A DNA stretch of 64,000 bases from Falciphora oryzae. Taxonomy: Eukaryota > Ascomycota > Sordariomycetes > Magnaporthales > Magnaporthaceae. Positions 1-11,000 of the stretch are shown one piece after another. The notes below the pieces were generated by a model. That model worked only from the letters and a program-made list of their open reading frames with translations. It did no database searches and was not told the DNA's origin. Where the stretch lies: positions 66,245-130,244 of the forward strand of contig JNVV01000026.1 in the NCBI GenBank assembly GCA_000733355.1, read 5' to 3'. Both the position numbers and the translations under genes were made by a program. How positions within the stretch are numbered: the first letter of the stretch is position 1; the number at the start of each line of letters is the position of its first letter.

Positions 1-225
1 GGTTGTCCGGAGTTGCTACCAATTGTCAAAGCAGTCGAGGGCAGAGATATTGGAGTAGCAGGAAGATGATATTCGGAGTAGGTTGGAGGCCGGAGGCCTG
101 GCCCTGCAGAGATTTGGGATATCTCTGTGCGGGATCCACCTTGTGGAGCCTCCGCCCTTATCTGACGATAAGGGTCTCCAGTCCCAACTCCTTCTATCTA
201 CAGTCAGGGCCCTACTGGCCGTGAC
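1..225. other. Unassigned sequence at left edge
   Basis: I see no recognisable gene or repeat here. The composition is balanced and not obviously RIP-mutated, unlike the transposon relic that starts near 226. The junction at about 226 marks where homology to the neighbouring full-length Fot1-like copy begins, so this stretch is either host DNA or another insertion that truncates that copy. Confidence 0.4.
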
Positions 226-941
226 ATAGTTAACCCTTTAAATAACTGTAGCCCATTCCCGGTTGCTAAACTAAACTAGCTTTGCTTTACTACGGCTTTC
301 CAATGTTATAATAACTATAACGGCGGCGATTATGCCTATAAAAAAGCCAATTTCGTCGAAATTGTAAATATCGTCATTTAGGATGCTATATTTGGCTATA
401 ATGTTCCGTATAAGGTCGAACTATACAAAAACGAATTTGGGATTTTCGCATTTGGCTTTTTAATAATCGTATTTTCGAATCCAGCGCGTGCCAAGCTTTA
501 CGCGGCGCTTAACGAATTTCGCGACCCAGTTTTTACCGACGGCGCCCGCGTCGCGTTCGGCGAGTAATCGGTTAGTTATATTTTTAATACTAAAAGGCCG
601 GGGAGGAAATGCGCGGGAATCCAGCTCGAATATGTATTTAATAAGCGCCTCCTTTTCGGATTCCGTTAATTTCCGGGAATTGGGCATGCAATCGCGTTGA
701 AAAGGTTGGTTAGCGCGTCGGCGACGTAACGTAGCTTTAAAAACGTCGTAAATTTTGGCTACCGAACGCACGCTTAATTATAAATTAGATTGGATTGCCC
801 GTATGGCAAAAACAATTCTAACCTCGTTAGATGTGGACGTTATTTGTGGTTGTTGAGGAATTGAGGTTGGAAGTGGGTAACGCGAATCGCGATGGAAAAC
901 GCGTTATTCGGTGGTGTGCGTTATTCGGTGGTAAATTACGT
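226..941 (-). mobile_element. Truncated Fot1/pogo-type DNA transposon, copy A
   Basis: This stretch aligns base for base with 2114-2829 of the adjacent full-length copy, with mostly C/T and G/A differences. It keeps the transposase N-terminus and the 5' terminal inverted repeat. The end reads as a decayed form of the ACGTGGT terminus followed by TA at 942-943, the target dinucleotide of Tc1/mariner-pogo elements. The other end is missing. Both copies lie in the same orientation in near-tandem, 27 bp apart. Confidence 0.75.
460..860 (-). pseudogene. Fot1/pogo transposase N-terminal fragment (copy A)
   Basis: The minus-strand reading gives the helix-turn-helix (psq type) and CENP-B-like DNA-binding region of a fungal pogo/Fot1 transposase, with motifs such as RSVAKIYDV, KLTESEKEALIKYI and RAFPPRP. 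The open stretch covers 460-771. Homology to copy B continues upstream to about 860 across an in-frame TAA. The DDE catalytic half is absent because the element is truncated. It cannot make an active enzyme. Confidence 0.75.
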
Positions 942-968
942 TAATTATTATAAAGTTAAATATAACTA

Positions 969-2829
969 ACGTGGTTTATTAGCGAGTTGCGCATATCACC
1001 AAATCGCGCACCCACACCCGACCTCCGGTCAATCGACGCGTATGCTAACCCAATAACGCTAGGAATCCATTTAAACTATTCGGAATTGTATATATCGGAC
1101 ATTTCCATTTCCTTTTGACAGGTGCGCGCATTGTATCCGGTTTTGCCGCAAGTGCCACATCGCTAACGAGTTGTTGTCGCCTTCTTTTCCCGACCCCTAT
1201 AATCGCGCATTTTTTGCTGTAGCTGTTTATTTAACGCCTTTTGGTCCAGCATATTTCGTACCTTTTTAATAGTAAATAACCTTTTAAATCGGACACGTGT
1301 TTTTTTGGCCTTCCGGCGTTTGTTTAGTGCTTTGTTCGCCTTTTTAAGCGTAAACACTTCTGTTCGGAGAAGGGCTACTTTGTGCATGATCGCTTTCGCC
1401 CCTTTTGCAATTTGGTTTACAGCTATATTAATGGATGTCGGAAAGCTGCTTCGGTGATTGGAAATTCGAGTTTTGATGTGTTCGGATTGCGAAATTGCTT
1501 CTTTGGCTGTTTTGGGCGTTTTGGAGGTCTAAGGTTCGGCGTCGCTTAGGGGCTCTTTCGGGGGCGTTAGAGTTCGTAGCCTTACATCTAGCTTTTCCAA
1601 AACCGATACTGGATTGAAAGGAGCAAAGCTAGCTTTTCGGAAACCTCTTCGGATATTTCCTTCGGTTATGGAGTTAAAGAATGCCGCTTTAAACGCCGAA
1701 AGGAATTCGACTTTAGTTACGTAGCTAACGTGTAATTTTATTAGGTTTTCGATTTGCCGATTATACGCTTTTTTTATTAGGTTAAAGCATTTAACGTTAA
1801 GTGGTTAAAAGAAGTGAAACGAATGCGGAGGCATGCAAAGCGTAATAATGTTGTATTTTTGGCAATAAAGTTCGAAATCCGTCGAGTGGTGGCTTTTGTG
1901 GCCGTCCAGCACTAACAAACGATAGGGGCCTTTTGTGTGCGATACAATGTGTTTGTCGAAATGCCGGATCCATTCTAGGCCGAGTTCGTTTGTAGTCCAC
2001 CCGTTAGAACTTATTGCAATGACCTAGTTGCGTAGGAGGTTGGTTTCCGAGTACTAATTGGCTAGGTAGTACTGCCTTTTAACGATGATGAAAGGAGGGA
2101 TCGCTTAACCGCAATAGTTAACTTTTTAAATGATTGTAGCCTATTTCCGGTTGCTAGGTTGGACTAGTTTTGCTTTATTACGGCCTTTTAACGTTGTAAT
2201 AACTATAACGGCGGCGATTATGCCTATAAGGAAGCCGGTTTCGTCGAAATTGTAAATATCGTTATTTAAGATGCTATATTTGGCTACAATGTTCCGTATA
2301 AGGTTGAATTACGCAAAAACGAGCTTGGGATTTTCGCATTTGGCCTTTTGGTAGTTGTATTTTCGAATCCAGCGCGTGCCGAGCTCCGGGCGGCGCTTAA
2401 CGAATTTCGCGATCCAGCACTTGCTAACGGTGCCCGCGTCGCGTTCGGCGAGCAATCGGTTGGCCATATCTTTAATACCAAAAGGCCGGGGAGGAAATGC
2501 GCGGGAATCCAGCTTGAGTATGTATTTGATAAGCGCTTGCTTTTTGGATTCCGTTAATTTCCGGGTGTTGGGTTTGTTATCGCGTCGAGTAGGTCGGCCG
2601 GCGCGTTGGTCGCGCAGTGTGGATTTAGGAATATCGTAGATTTTAGCTGCCGAACGCAAACTTAGTCCCCGATTAGATTGGATTGCCTGCATGGCGAGAA
2701 CAATCCTAGCTTTTTTTGATGTCGATGCTATTTGTGGTTGTTGAGGAATTGAGATTGGAAGTGGGAGACGCGGGTCGCGATGGAAAACGCGCGATTTGGT
2801 GATATGCGCGATTCGCTGATGGACCACGT
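969..2829 (-). mobile_element. Full-length but decayed Fot1/pogo transposon, copy B
   Basis: This 1,861-bp element has both terminal inverted repeats. The left end begins ACGTGGTTTATTAGCGAGTT. The right end, read in reverse, begins ACGTGGTCCATCAGCGAATC, and both continue with GCGCATATCACCAAATCGCG; the differences are transitions. The target dinucleotide TA is present on both sides (967-968 and 2830-2831). Length, TA target and transposase type fit the fungal Fot1/Pot2 group. Copy A lies immediately to the left in the same orientation. Confidence 0.85.
1163..2760 (-). pseudogene. Fot1/pogo transposase, RIP-inactivated (copy B)
   Basis: Read on the minus strand, the N-terminal part (about 2760-2309) holds the HTH and CENP-B DNA-binding region, including RSAAKIYDIPKSTLRDQ and WIAKFVKRRPELGTRWI. 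The middle (about 2000-1800) keeps the DDE-domain stretch with a LVLDGHKSH-like motif and LCMPPHSFHLLQPL, in a frame broken by stops. The C-terminal piece (1387-1163) shows the KALNKRRKAKKTRVRF segment typical of fungal Fot1 transposases. Many TAA/TAG stops interrupt it, so it is dead. The exact start codon is uncertain. Confidence 0.8.
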
Positions 2830-2831
2830 TA

Positions 2832-2959
2832 ACGGTTTTAATTTTGGTGGAATTTAGCTTTAAATTGAGCGAGTTATTTAGTCGAAAAAAAACGCTGTTT
2901 AATATGCGTTTTTTAAGTGCGCCACTCGCTTGTGTGCGCCACTCGCTTGTGAACCACGT
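2832..2959. repeat. Isolated terminal-inverted-repeat end related to Fot1/MITE family
   Basis: The stretch ends in GAACCACGT followed by TA (2960-2961), the same last bases as the nearby Fot1 copies and the foldback MITE at 45084. Just inside the end a 17-bp unit, GTGCGCCACTCGCTTGT, is repeated in tandem (2919-2952). I see no matching left end in the window. It may be the remaining end of an older element into which copy B inserted. Confidence 0.5.
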
Positions 2960-2961
2960 TA

Positions 2962-3539
2962 TATAATAGCTGAACTGAACTTTGGGTCAGGCCTGTCACG
3001 GACCGGCACAAAGGTTACATGTAATCTGCTAAACAGACCTTAGAATTGAAGATGGAAAAGGAACGGGGGAATTTACAAAGTGCGTGTGCTCGTGCCCGCA
3101 CCTAAACGCCAGGTGGTGGGCACGTGCATGGCTGAGTCAGCCGGACCTCACGCCACGCCATAACAAGGCCACAGCTTGTGATCTGTACTGGATGGATACT
3201 TCCGCTTGCAGATGGCTGCGGGTAGACTCTTCCAACGTCTTACTGATGATTTATTGCAGAATGTTAGGCAATGTACCTCTACAGCTACCTACCTACCTAA
3301 GGTACATGTACCTTACCAACCTCAGGGTAGTATGTACAAAGTCCACCGACACATTTCAAGGCTGCTCCCCCCAGCGGCCCCTGTCCTTTTCTGCCTAGCT
3401 GCCGTTATACGATCGCCTGGCGCCACTGTCCTGTCCTATCTTGTGCCTTTCGTTTCTGGCCATTGTCAGATCAGATCACAGCATGCCACGTTCAGGCTCT
3501 TCTACCTGTTTTTCGGCCTTCAATTCTGGGTCGGGCATC
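2962..3539. other. Intergenic: upstream region of regulator gene 1
   Basis: Here the sequence changes from AT-rich RIP-mutated DNA to normal composition. No gene is recognisable. It must carry the promoter and 5' UTR of the Zn2Cys6 gene that follows. Features seen are ACCT tandem repeats near 3283-3298 and a perfect 18-bp palindrome at 3298-3315. Confidence 0.6.
3298..3315. promoter_or_regulatory. 18-bp perfect palindrome upstream of regulator gene 1
   Basis: TAAGGTACATGTACCTTA reads the same on both strands and lies 225 bp upstream of the chosen ATG. A dimeric DNA-binding protein could use it, but GGTACC-type palindromes are frequent in Sordariomycete intergenic DNA (compare 63719-63736), so function is only a guess. 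Confidence 0.3.
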
Positions 3540-4467
3540 ATGAAAGCTCCAAGAAGAGAACGACCTCAGCAGCTGGCGTGCGACAGATGCAGGGGCCAGA
3601 AGCTACGGTGCATTCGAATACCCAATCCCAATGCTTCTTGTGAGAGGTGTCAGAAAGCCGGAGCAACATGCATCATCGATTCCTCGGTCCGCATGGGACG
3701 ACCTAAGCGAACAGACAAGGAGCAACGAGAGAGCACAGGCAGCTCGTACAATCCACTCAGCCATTCACCAACCTCGCCCACATCCGCTCGGACGGGCTCT
3801 GGGGCCGGCTTCAGCCCGAGCACCGACACCTGGTCGGGCCATGACCTCGATGACACGGTTGATACGACGCTGGGCGGCGTGCAGTACCTGGAGCCATTGG
3901 ACTTTGCTCTCCAAGATGCGACGCTCCAGGGTGACACCTTGGATCTACCAGCAGATCACTATCTCGATCCAACGCTGCATCTGTCCTTGGACCAATCCAT
4001 GCCGGATCTCACTGACCCCTGTGCGGCGATCGATCCCGCATCCGTCCACGCTTACAACCGCTTCCCGCCGATGCGCCACGAATTCACTCGGGAGCTGTCC
4101 GACCTGAACGTGGAGCTCTACCGACAGCTGGGCGCCGTGGGGTCCATGGCAAGCAAGTACAGCACCATCCACCCGAGCCTGATCGCGCCACCCGATGGCA
4201 ACCACCCCCTCTCCGACGCCGTCGTCTTCATGATGAACGGCCTGCAGACCTACCACCGACTCCTTGTCGAGATCCTCGGCCTACCGGGCCCGCCTCCGCA
4301 CGACGCCATGTACCCCGACGATCGCCCCAAGTCTCGCACCAGCATCGGCCCCCTGAGCCTGGTCGACGGTCGAGACTGCGACGATCCCATGTCCGAGGCG
4401 GTGGGTAGGCAGCAACCGCGGCAGACGCGAAAAACAAACCCGTCCGACCGCGAACTCAACACGCAGG

Positions 4468-4498
<31 letters not shown>

Positions 4499-5018
4499 CG
4501 AGTCGTCGTCTCACAATGCCACCGCAGCTGCAGCAGCAGCAGCGCATCTCGACATGCCCACCAGCCTCCTCCTCCTCTCCTGCCACACTAACCTGGTCTA
4601 CCTCTGCCGCGACGTCTTCGCCGCCATCCGCGCGGCGCTGCTCGCGCCCGCCACCCATCGCCAGCTCAATCTGTTTACCTTTTCTTTCCGACACGTCGAC
4701 GAGGTGTCGATACCGCATGATCCGGATCTGCAGATCATTGTTCTGACCCAAGCTGTGATACGGCTGATGGACAGGATTGAGCGGTCGCTTGGGTATCCGG
4801 ACGGTTGCGAGGTGGATTCTGGTGGCGGTGGGGGTGGTAAAGAGTTCGAGACGACCAAGACGCAGAGCAGCAGTGCCATACCTCCCAGACTTCTTGATGT
4901 GGTGCTAAGGCGGGAGGCGAGCAGGGGAGGAGGAGGAGGCCCGGCTGATAGACTAGGAATTGAAGCGCTGAGAGAAGAGATCCGCAGGCTTCATGAACTT
5001 GTTTACAAGCCAGGGTAG
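3540..5018 (+). CDS. Zn2Cys6 transcription factor, AflR-like (regulator 1)
   Basis: This 492-aa protein is a likely pathway-specific activator of the cluster. Residues 14-44 form a Zn2Cys6 binuclear cluster (C14, C17, C24, C34, C37, C44; spacing C-X2-C-X6-C-X9-C-X2-C-X6-C), followed by the basic linker GRPKR. The middle is low complexity, with a glutamine run (about 310-320) and an alanine run (about 330-337). From about 340 a segment containing LLSCHTNLVYLCRDVF resembles the C-terminal domain of AflR-type regulators. The frame stays open upstream, with another ATG at 3483; I chose 3540 because it puts the zinc cluster at the usual distance from the N-terminus. No intron is needed. It lies at the left edge of the locus, transcribed toward the biosynthetic genes. 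Confidence 0.88.
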
Positions 5019-5683
5019 AAAGAAAGGGGGAACCGATTGTTTCTTGTGGCTCTCAGGAGGTCTTGGCAAGTGATACAGCTAGCGATGGCTGCATGCTAGG
5101 ACGGAATCCCGGAGATCAAATAGTAGTCGAAGTCATGGTTGTTCTGTGTTGTCTGGAAGATGGAAGGCTGCACTGCAAGTTGGACCAAGCTGTGGCGCAC
5201 GGCCACCAATCACCTGAGCGCGTACTGTACTGTAAAAACCATACCAAGCACACCCACGGACCGTATCCAATACAGACTGTGAGTGAGCAGCCACAGTTGC
5301 ACAAAAGGGGGCAATTACCCTGGGAAGTTGATGGTGATGGCAATTCGATGAGGAAAACTTTGGGAAGGCCGCTATGGAAAGAAGGCTGCCGATAAGGAAA
5401 GCCAAGGTCGAGACCCCGGGCGGGTAAACAGAATGTGTCCAAAGTGGGTGGGGGTTGGTGGAAACATCCGGCGGGGCGGACGCGTCTTGGTCGGTGCAAC
5501 CGGTGTTGTGGGTGAGCGCTGACTCTCTCGGTGGCCGTTTCCGTGGCTTCCTCCGGAACGCAAACCGAGTCACCCGTGCCAGAAACGTACGTGGTCGTCG
5601 ACGCAAAGGGCGTGTCTTTCAGCGGTCCGGCATCTCTTCAAAGTCGGGCGATTCGGGCGTAATGTGCCACCGGGCCGCTCCTT

Positions 5684-5698
5684 AAAGTCGGGACTTTT
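5684..5698. promoter_or_regulatory. Inverted repeat AAAGTC-GG-GACTTT, candidate regulator site
   Basis: AAAGTCGGGACTTTT contains two inverted hexamers two bases apart and a CGG half-site of the kind bound by Zn2Cys6 proteins. The core TCGGGACTTT recurs twice in the synthase promoter (7485-7497 and, inverted, 7582-7593). That it binds either cluster regulator is an inference. Confidence 0.35.
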
Positions 5699-5843
5699 AC
5701 CAGCCACTCAGTACAATGGGGAATGGCATGATGCGGGTGAGCAATCGTCTTGTTGCGGGCCAAACATGACGAGTCCGACTAACGGAACCAGCCTTTGGAG
5801 ATGTCACAGTCGCCAACTATGCTTTTACACCTCGAGGCAGGGA

Positions 5844-5852
5844 TTATAAATA
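5844..5852 (+). promoter_or_regulatory. TATA-like box
   Basis: ATTATAAAT lies about 85 bp upstream of the first ATG (5930) and about 190 bp upstream of the preferred ATG of the membrane protein gene (6042). Position and sequence fit a core promoter. A run of CA repeats follows at 5895-5905. Confidence 0.4.
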
Positions 5853-6041
5853 TTACACATCAACTGCCTTATCAGCTGCGTAAAACCCCAAGGACACACA
5901 CACACATCTCAGAAACAAGAACTCAATACATGCGGTATCTCGCTTTGTAAGTACCTACTCACATCCACACACACACCTGCGGAGACATACGAAAGCTTAC
6001 GTGGTTTTCGTATCCTGCTGGAGGTGATATTACCCAACACC

Positions 6042-6521
6042 ATGTCTCTCGGCGCAACCTCGGTCCGGCTTCTGCGGCTCAGCCCGGCACTTAGTTCTTC
6101 CATGACTCTCATGTTCGCCCTAGACGAGCATCTCATCTTCGGCACCTGGGTGCAACACCCCATCCGCCCCCTGGCCAACTCGACCCTGCCAGCCTGGTGG
6201 GCCCGGGGCGGCCTTCGCTGGCGCTGGGTCCTGATTCTCTTCTACCCTACCACTTACGTTCTGGGCTTTCTGAACCTGCTTGTTTCTGGGGGCCAGCCCG
6301 GCTCGACAGAGTGGTACCGCTGGGGTCTGTTCTTCAGCATTACCCACATGTTCTTTGTGCCCATGGCGCTGGGCCGGATAGCGGCCATTAAGAATGGTGT
6401 GCCCAAGGGCAACGTCGTCCGTTCGATGGAGGCTTGGCTCAAGATGAATTGGGTTCGAGGGCTGATTACGGACTTGCCGGCTTGGCTGTGCTTCGTCGCG
6501 GCCGCGGTGAAGGGGATGTGA
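6042..6521 (+). CDS. Small integral membrane protein, DUF1772/anthrone-oxygenase-like
   Basis: The 159-aa product has four hydrophobic segments (about residues 8-28, 60-82, 93-115, 138-157). Short polar loops carry conserved-looking W, R and H residues, for example EHLIFGTWV near the first helix and SITHMFF in the third. Size and layout resemble the DUF1772 proteins of fungal secondary-metabolite clusters, some of which are anthrone oxygenases. No aromatic polyketide synthase is present here, so the substrate would differ, and the family call is tentative. ATG 6042 is used; an upstream exon beginning at ATG 5930 could splice in frame at about 5995. The next gene converges on it, 245 bp away. 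A role in tailoring the PKS-NRPS product is inferred from position. Confidence 0.65.
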   Translation: MSLGATSVRLLRLSPALSSSMTLMFALDEHLIFGTWVQHPIRPLANSTLPAWWARGGLRWRWVLILFYPTTYVLGFLNLLVSGGQPGSTEWYRWGLFFSITHMFFVPMALGRIAAIKNGVPKGNVVRSMEAWLKMNWVRGLITDLPAWLCFVAAAVKGM

Positions 6522-6766
6522 TGATGGGGGGAGGGGCTGACAGGGGATGGACGAGAATGAGAAGGCTTCAGGGAATGAGAAGGAGGGCAGAGGAAGAAGA
6601 GAAGGAAAAAGAAGGAGCAGTACAGCGAAATTGTCAATTTCGAGCTCATAGATGCGCTGTAACTACGACGAAAGAAAGACTTCTGTTCTAGGTACCTTAG
6701 TCTTGGTCACAACCGGCCTCTCCCTCGACACCAAACAAACATCACAAAGAATACAGCTACAAACCC

Positions 6767-7135
6767 CTACGACAACCAAAGCGCCCCTCCCACCAAGGCA
6801 AACAACAGCAGATGCGGAACGGGACTCTCCCCCAACTTCAGATCCGAATAGAACCCCACGCAGAGTCCCGCGAGCGCCACCTTGAGCCCGAGCAGCCGCG
6901 AGGCCGGGGACCAGAGCAGGCAGACGTCGAGGATGTTGAGGCCGCAGAAGAAGGCGCGCAGGGCCGAGTCGGACACGCCGGCCCACCGGAAGAGGACCCG
7001 GTTGTGCTGCGGCAGCTTCTCGGCGAGGTTCCGGGAGAAGCCCGGGGTGAAGCGCGACGTCAGGTGCGCCTGGAACGAGAGGATGTTGAAGCCGAGCAGC
7101 AGGTAGCTCAGGATGTCGCTCGGTCGCGTCAACAT
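6767..7135 (-). CDS. Small four-helix membrane protein, family unknown
   Basis: The product is 122 aa with hydrophobic stretches at about residues 7-24, 60-77, 80-96 and 106-121, and a basic, polar stretch at about 27-50. I do not recognise the family with confidence; the size recalls DoxX-like or similar small membrane proteins. ATG 7135 is chosen because the upstream in-frame extension is not protein-like. The gene is divergent from the PKS-NRPS across a 925-bp shared promoter, which suggests co-regulation. Having two small membrane proteins side by side next to a PKS-NRPS hints that they may act as a pair, but nothing in the sequence proves it. Confidence 0.6.
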   Translation of the reverse strand: MLTRPSDILSYLLLGFNILSFQAHLTSRFTPGFSRNLAEKLPQHNRVLFRWAGVSDSALRAFFCGLNILDVCLLWSPASRLLGLKVALAGLCVGFYSDLKLGESPVPHLLLFALVGGALWLS

Positions 7136-8060
7136 GGTTTTTTCTCTGGTTTTCTTTGTTGCAAAGTTAATGTGAAGTAGAGAGGAGAATCTCTTTAGTG
7201 AGGCACGATTGGCGACCCTCTCTCGGACCAGAAGCCGGTGGGTGTAATTGGCGCCTTGGGAACTCACTTCGTGGCTGATCAGGGCAAGGGTACCTTACTC
7301 TTGAGAGCCTTATCTTTGTGGACCAGCAGAGAAAGACGACATTTGTCCAAAGCAGCGATGCTAAAATAGAAAGGGCTGAGGGGACTTCAGCCAAGGAGGG
7401 AGATGCATCTGTTGATGGGCTTTAGCGACTGCCTCGGCGCTAAGACGGCTGGTCAGTCCACCCGTATTTATTGTGGTCATAGTGCTCGGGACTTTCCACC
7501 TCGCCCTGCAGTTGACGAGCTCTGGAAACCGAGGTTCTCCAAAGCAACCTCTTCGGGAATTCGGCTACCAAGATCGATAAGAAAAGTCCCGAGTTGAGTT
7601 GGCGCCGGCCGTCGCCCCATCTTCTTCGGCTCGGCTCCGTGTCTCGGACTCCCAACCCGAGTGTCCCCTCAGAGCCTTGATTTCAGCTACCTAGGTGTTC
7701 TCCATCCGAGTCTAGGTTCTAGACCGAAGTTGTCAAGGCGGATGTTGACTCCGAATCTTCTTGTACGCGTGGTGCTGGAGGCGGAGATCTGGACGGCTGG
7801 GGTCAGTTAGTCAGGGTGAGGAGCCTGAATACCAGTTACCTGGGTGAAGAGCTGTAGGATTTGTGAGGAGCCTGTTGTTTAGTTAAAGGGGCCACATTGT
7901 TCAAAGCGTCCTCCACCATGGTTCGCCACGGAAAGTACTTAGGCAATTTGTTGATATCACTTCCTTGCCCTTGTCCGTCTGCACAGTCGCGTCTTCCCGG
8001 TTGACAATCGAGTTTCAACACCACAAATGCCAGACTGCGCTGCCATCTTTTGACTTCGCC
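7136..8060. promoter_or_regulatory. Divergent promoter between membrane protein gene and PKS-NRPS
   Basis: This 925-bp gene-free interval separates two divergent start codons. It contains CTCGGGACTTTCC at 7485-7497 and its inverse AAAAGTCCCGAG at 7582-7593, 84 bp apart, plus further CTCGG/CCGAG words near 7623-7665. The same core lies upstream of the other membrane protein gene. A pathway-specific Zn2Cys6 regulator could bind these CGG-containing sites; this is inferred from recurrence only. Confidence 0.45.
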
Positions 8061-11000
8061 ATGGCCGCCCATACCGCCACCACTCCACGTAGCAACGGAG
8101 GAAGAGGAGAGCCCATCGCCGTCGTCGGCAGCGGGATGCGCTTCCCGGGCTCCTCGAACAGCCCCTCGAAACTCTGGGATCTCCTGACCAAGCCGCGCGA
8201 CCTGCTCCAGCGGATCCCCGAGAGCCGGTTCAACGTCGACAACTTCTACCACCCGGACCCGACCCACCACGCGACCACGGACGTCCGCGAGTCGTACTTC
8301 CTCGACCAGGACCACCGCCACTTCGACGCGGGCTTCTTCAACATCAAGCCGGTCGAGGTGGCCGCCATCGACCCGCAGCAGCGCCTGCTGATGGAGGTGG
8401 TGTACGAGTCGCTCGAGGCGGCCGGCATCCCGCTCGAGTCTTTGGTAGGCTCCCATACGGGCGTGTACGTCGGCCTCATGTGCACCGACTACGTCGACCA
8501 CTTGTACAAGGACGTCGACACACTGCCGACGTATGCACCCACGGGCACGGCGCGGAGCATCATGTCGAACCGCATCTCGTACTTCTTTGACTGGCACGGG
8601 CCCTGCATGACCATCGACACAGCCTGTTCCTCCAGTCTGGTGGCAGTCCACCAGGCCGTGCAGCTGCTTCGGAGCGGCGACTCGGACGTGGCCGTCGCGG
8701 CCGGGTCCAACATGATCCTGGCTCCGGGGCAGTATATTGCCGAGAGTTCGCTGCACATGTTGTCCGCCGACAGTCGGTCTCGCATGTGGGATGCCGACGC
8801 GTCTGGATATGCGCGCGGCGAGGGCGTGGCTGCTGTCATCTTGAAGCGCCTTAGTACTGCGCTGGCGGACGGGGATAGGATCGAGTGTATCATACGAGAA
8901 ACTGGCGTCAACCAGGATGGCCGGTCCAAGGGTATCACCATGCCGAACGCTGCCGCACAAACTGACCTTATCGAGCAGACCTACGCAAGAGCTGGACGTA
9001 AGCAAAGCCTCTCGAGTTTATTGTCCCCCCTCAGAACCAGTTACTCAAGATGAATGTTGTTGTAGTGGACCCAAAAGACCCCAGCCAGCGCTGCCAGTAC
9101 TTTGAAGCACATGGAACCGGGACTGCAGCCGGTGATCCTAAGGTAAGCTAGCCCTCATTTACTTTTCCGTCATGGCGGCGAACCGTCAGTCCCACGTTCA
9201 TAAGGCGCCGCCACTAACAACATATCGCTCATCTACCTAGGAAGCCGAAGCCATTAGCAAAGCCTTCTTCCACCCCGGCGAGAGGATATCCGACGCCGAC
9301 GACCCCCTCTATGTTGGCTCTATCAAGACCGTGATCGGCCACACCGAGGGCACAGCAGGACTAGCTAGTCTTCTCAAAGCCTCTCTCGCGGTACAACATG
9401 GCGTTGTACCGCCCAACATGCTCTTCAACAAGCTCCACGCCGATATCGAGCCATTCTACACCAACCTCGAGATCGCAACGGCCCCCAAACCATGGCCGAA
9501 ACTAGCGGATGGCGTTCCACGCCGTGCCAGCGTCAACAGTTTCGGTTTTGGAGGCACCAACTCGCACGTCATCGTCGAGAACTTTGTGCCTCCCACTCCT
9601 CCCATGCAGGACACCGAGCCTCTCCTTTCTTCCCGGCCGTTCACGCCCTTCAACTTCTCCGCCGCTTCGGCAGGTGCCCTGAGAGGGGTCCTGTCCGACT
9701 ACGCAGAATACCTCCGATCCCACCCCGATACCAATCTCAACGATCTCGCCTACACGCTGTATGCCCGGCGATCCCACCACGCCCTCCGGGCCAGCATCCC
9801 GGCCAAGTCGGCAGCAGAGCTCCTGACCGGGATCGGCGAGCTCCTTCGCGTCCCTTCGGATGGAAACAGTGGCTCTTCCAGCCTCGGAAGCCGCGCAAAG
9901 CCGCTTTCGCGCCCCATCCGCATCTTGGGCGTTTTCACCGGCCAGGGGGCGCAGTGGCCCACCATGGGCCGCGAACTGGTCCGGAGTTCGCCTTACGTCC
10001 GCGAGATCGTCGAGGACCTCGACCGGGAGCTCCAGCGTCTTCCGGAACCCGAGAGACCCAATTGGACTCTCCTGGCCCAGTTCACGTGCGATGCCTCGTC
10101 GTCCCGCGTCGGCGAGGCCGCCTACGCCCAGCCCCTCACGACGGCCGTCGAGATCGTCCTGTACGACCTCCTGCGCAGCGCGGGCATCCGCTTCCAGGCC
10201 GTCGTCGGCCACTCGTCGGGGGAGATCGCCGCGGCCTACGCCCAGGGTTTCATCACCCGGGCTGAGGCCATCAAGATTGCGTACTACCGGGGCTACTACG
10301 CCACCGCCTGCCCGTCCGAGAAACCCGGAGCCATGATGGCGGCCGGCGCAACGGCAGAAGATGCCGAGGAGCTCTGCGACCTGCCCATGTTCCAGGGCCG
10401 GCTGTGCGTCGGCGCGTACAACGCCCCCGTCGGCGTCACCCTCTCGGGTGACCGCGACGCCGTCGAGCGGGCGAGGGAGATCCTCGAGGACGAGAACAAG
10501 TTTGCGCGCGTCCTCAAGGTCGACAAGGCCTACCACTCGCCGCACATGCAGAAGGTGGCCCCCGGCTTCCTCGACGCGCTCCGGCGCTGCGGGATTCGGC
10601 CCCGACAAGGCGAGACGACGGGCGACGATGCGGCCGCGTGGCTCTCCGGCACCTACGAGGACACCGAGATGCGCGGCGACATGGGCGGCGACCGGGATCT
10701 CGCCGGCCCGTACTGGGTGAACAACCTGCTCCGACCCGTGCGTTTCACCCAGGCCGTCCAGGCCGCGGCTGCTTCTGCACAGGGACCATTCGACTTCGCC
10801 ATCGAGGTCGGTCCCCATGCAGCACTGAAGGGACCTGTCCTGGAGACGCTTCGGGAGATCACCAACGGAGACGGGGAGGCGGTGCCGTACGTGGGCCTGC
10901 TGCACCGTGGAAGGGACGACGTCGATGCCTTCTGCGAGGCCCTCGGCACCCTCTGGACCCGCTTCTCTCCCTCGCCGGTCGACTTCGGCACGGTCGACTC

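Larger units (their letters stand above)
5019..6041. other. Intergenic between regulator 1 and membrane protein gene
   Basis: No convincing gene is seen; the short open frames lack domain resemblance. It holds the 3' end of regulator 1 and the promoter of the membrane protein gene. Two AAAGTCGGG sites lie at 5639-5647 and 5684-5692, a TATA-like ATTATAAAT near 5844, and a possible 5' leader exon (ATG at 5930, donor GTAAGT from 5947) that could splice in frame to the next gene. Confidence 0.5.

Noticed and set aside
3441..3539. N-terminal extension of regulator 1
   Set aside because: The frame is open but begins at a TTG, and the added residues are not conserved-looking. ATG 3483 is possible; ATG 3540 gives the usual short N-terminus before the zinc cluster.
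5063..5606. Gene between regulator 1 and the membrane protein
   Set aside because: Several overlapping short frames on both strands, none with recognisable motifs. It is better explained as UTR and promoter.
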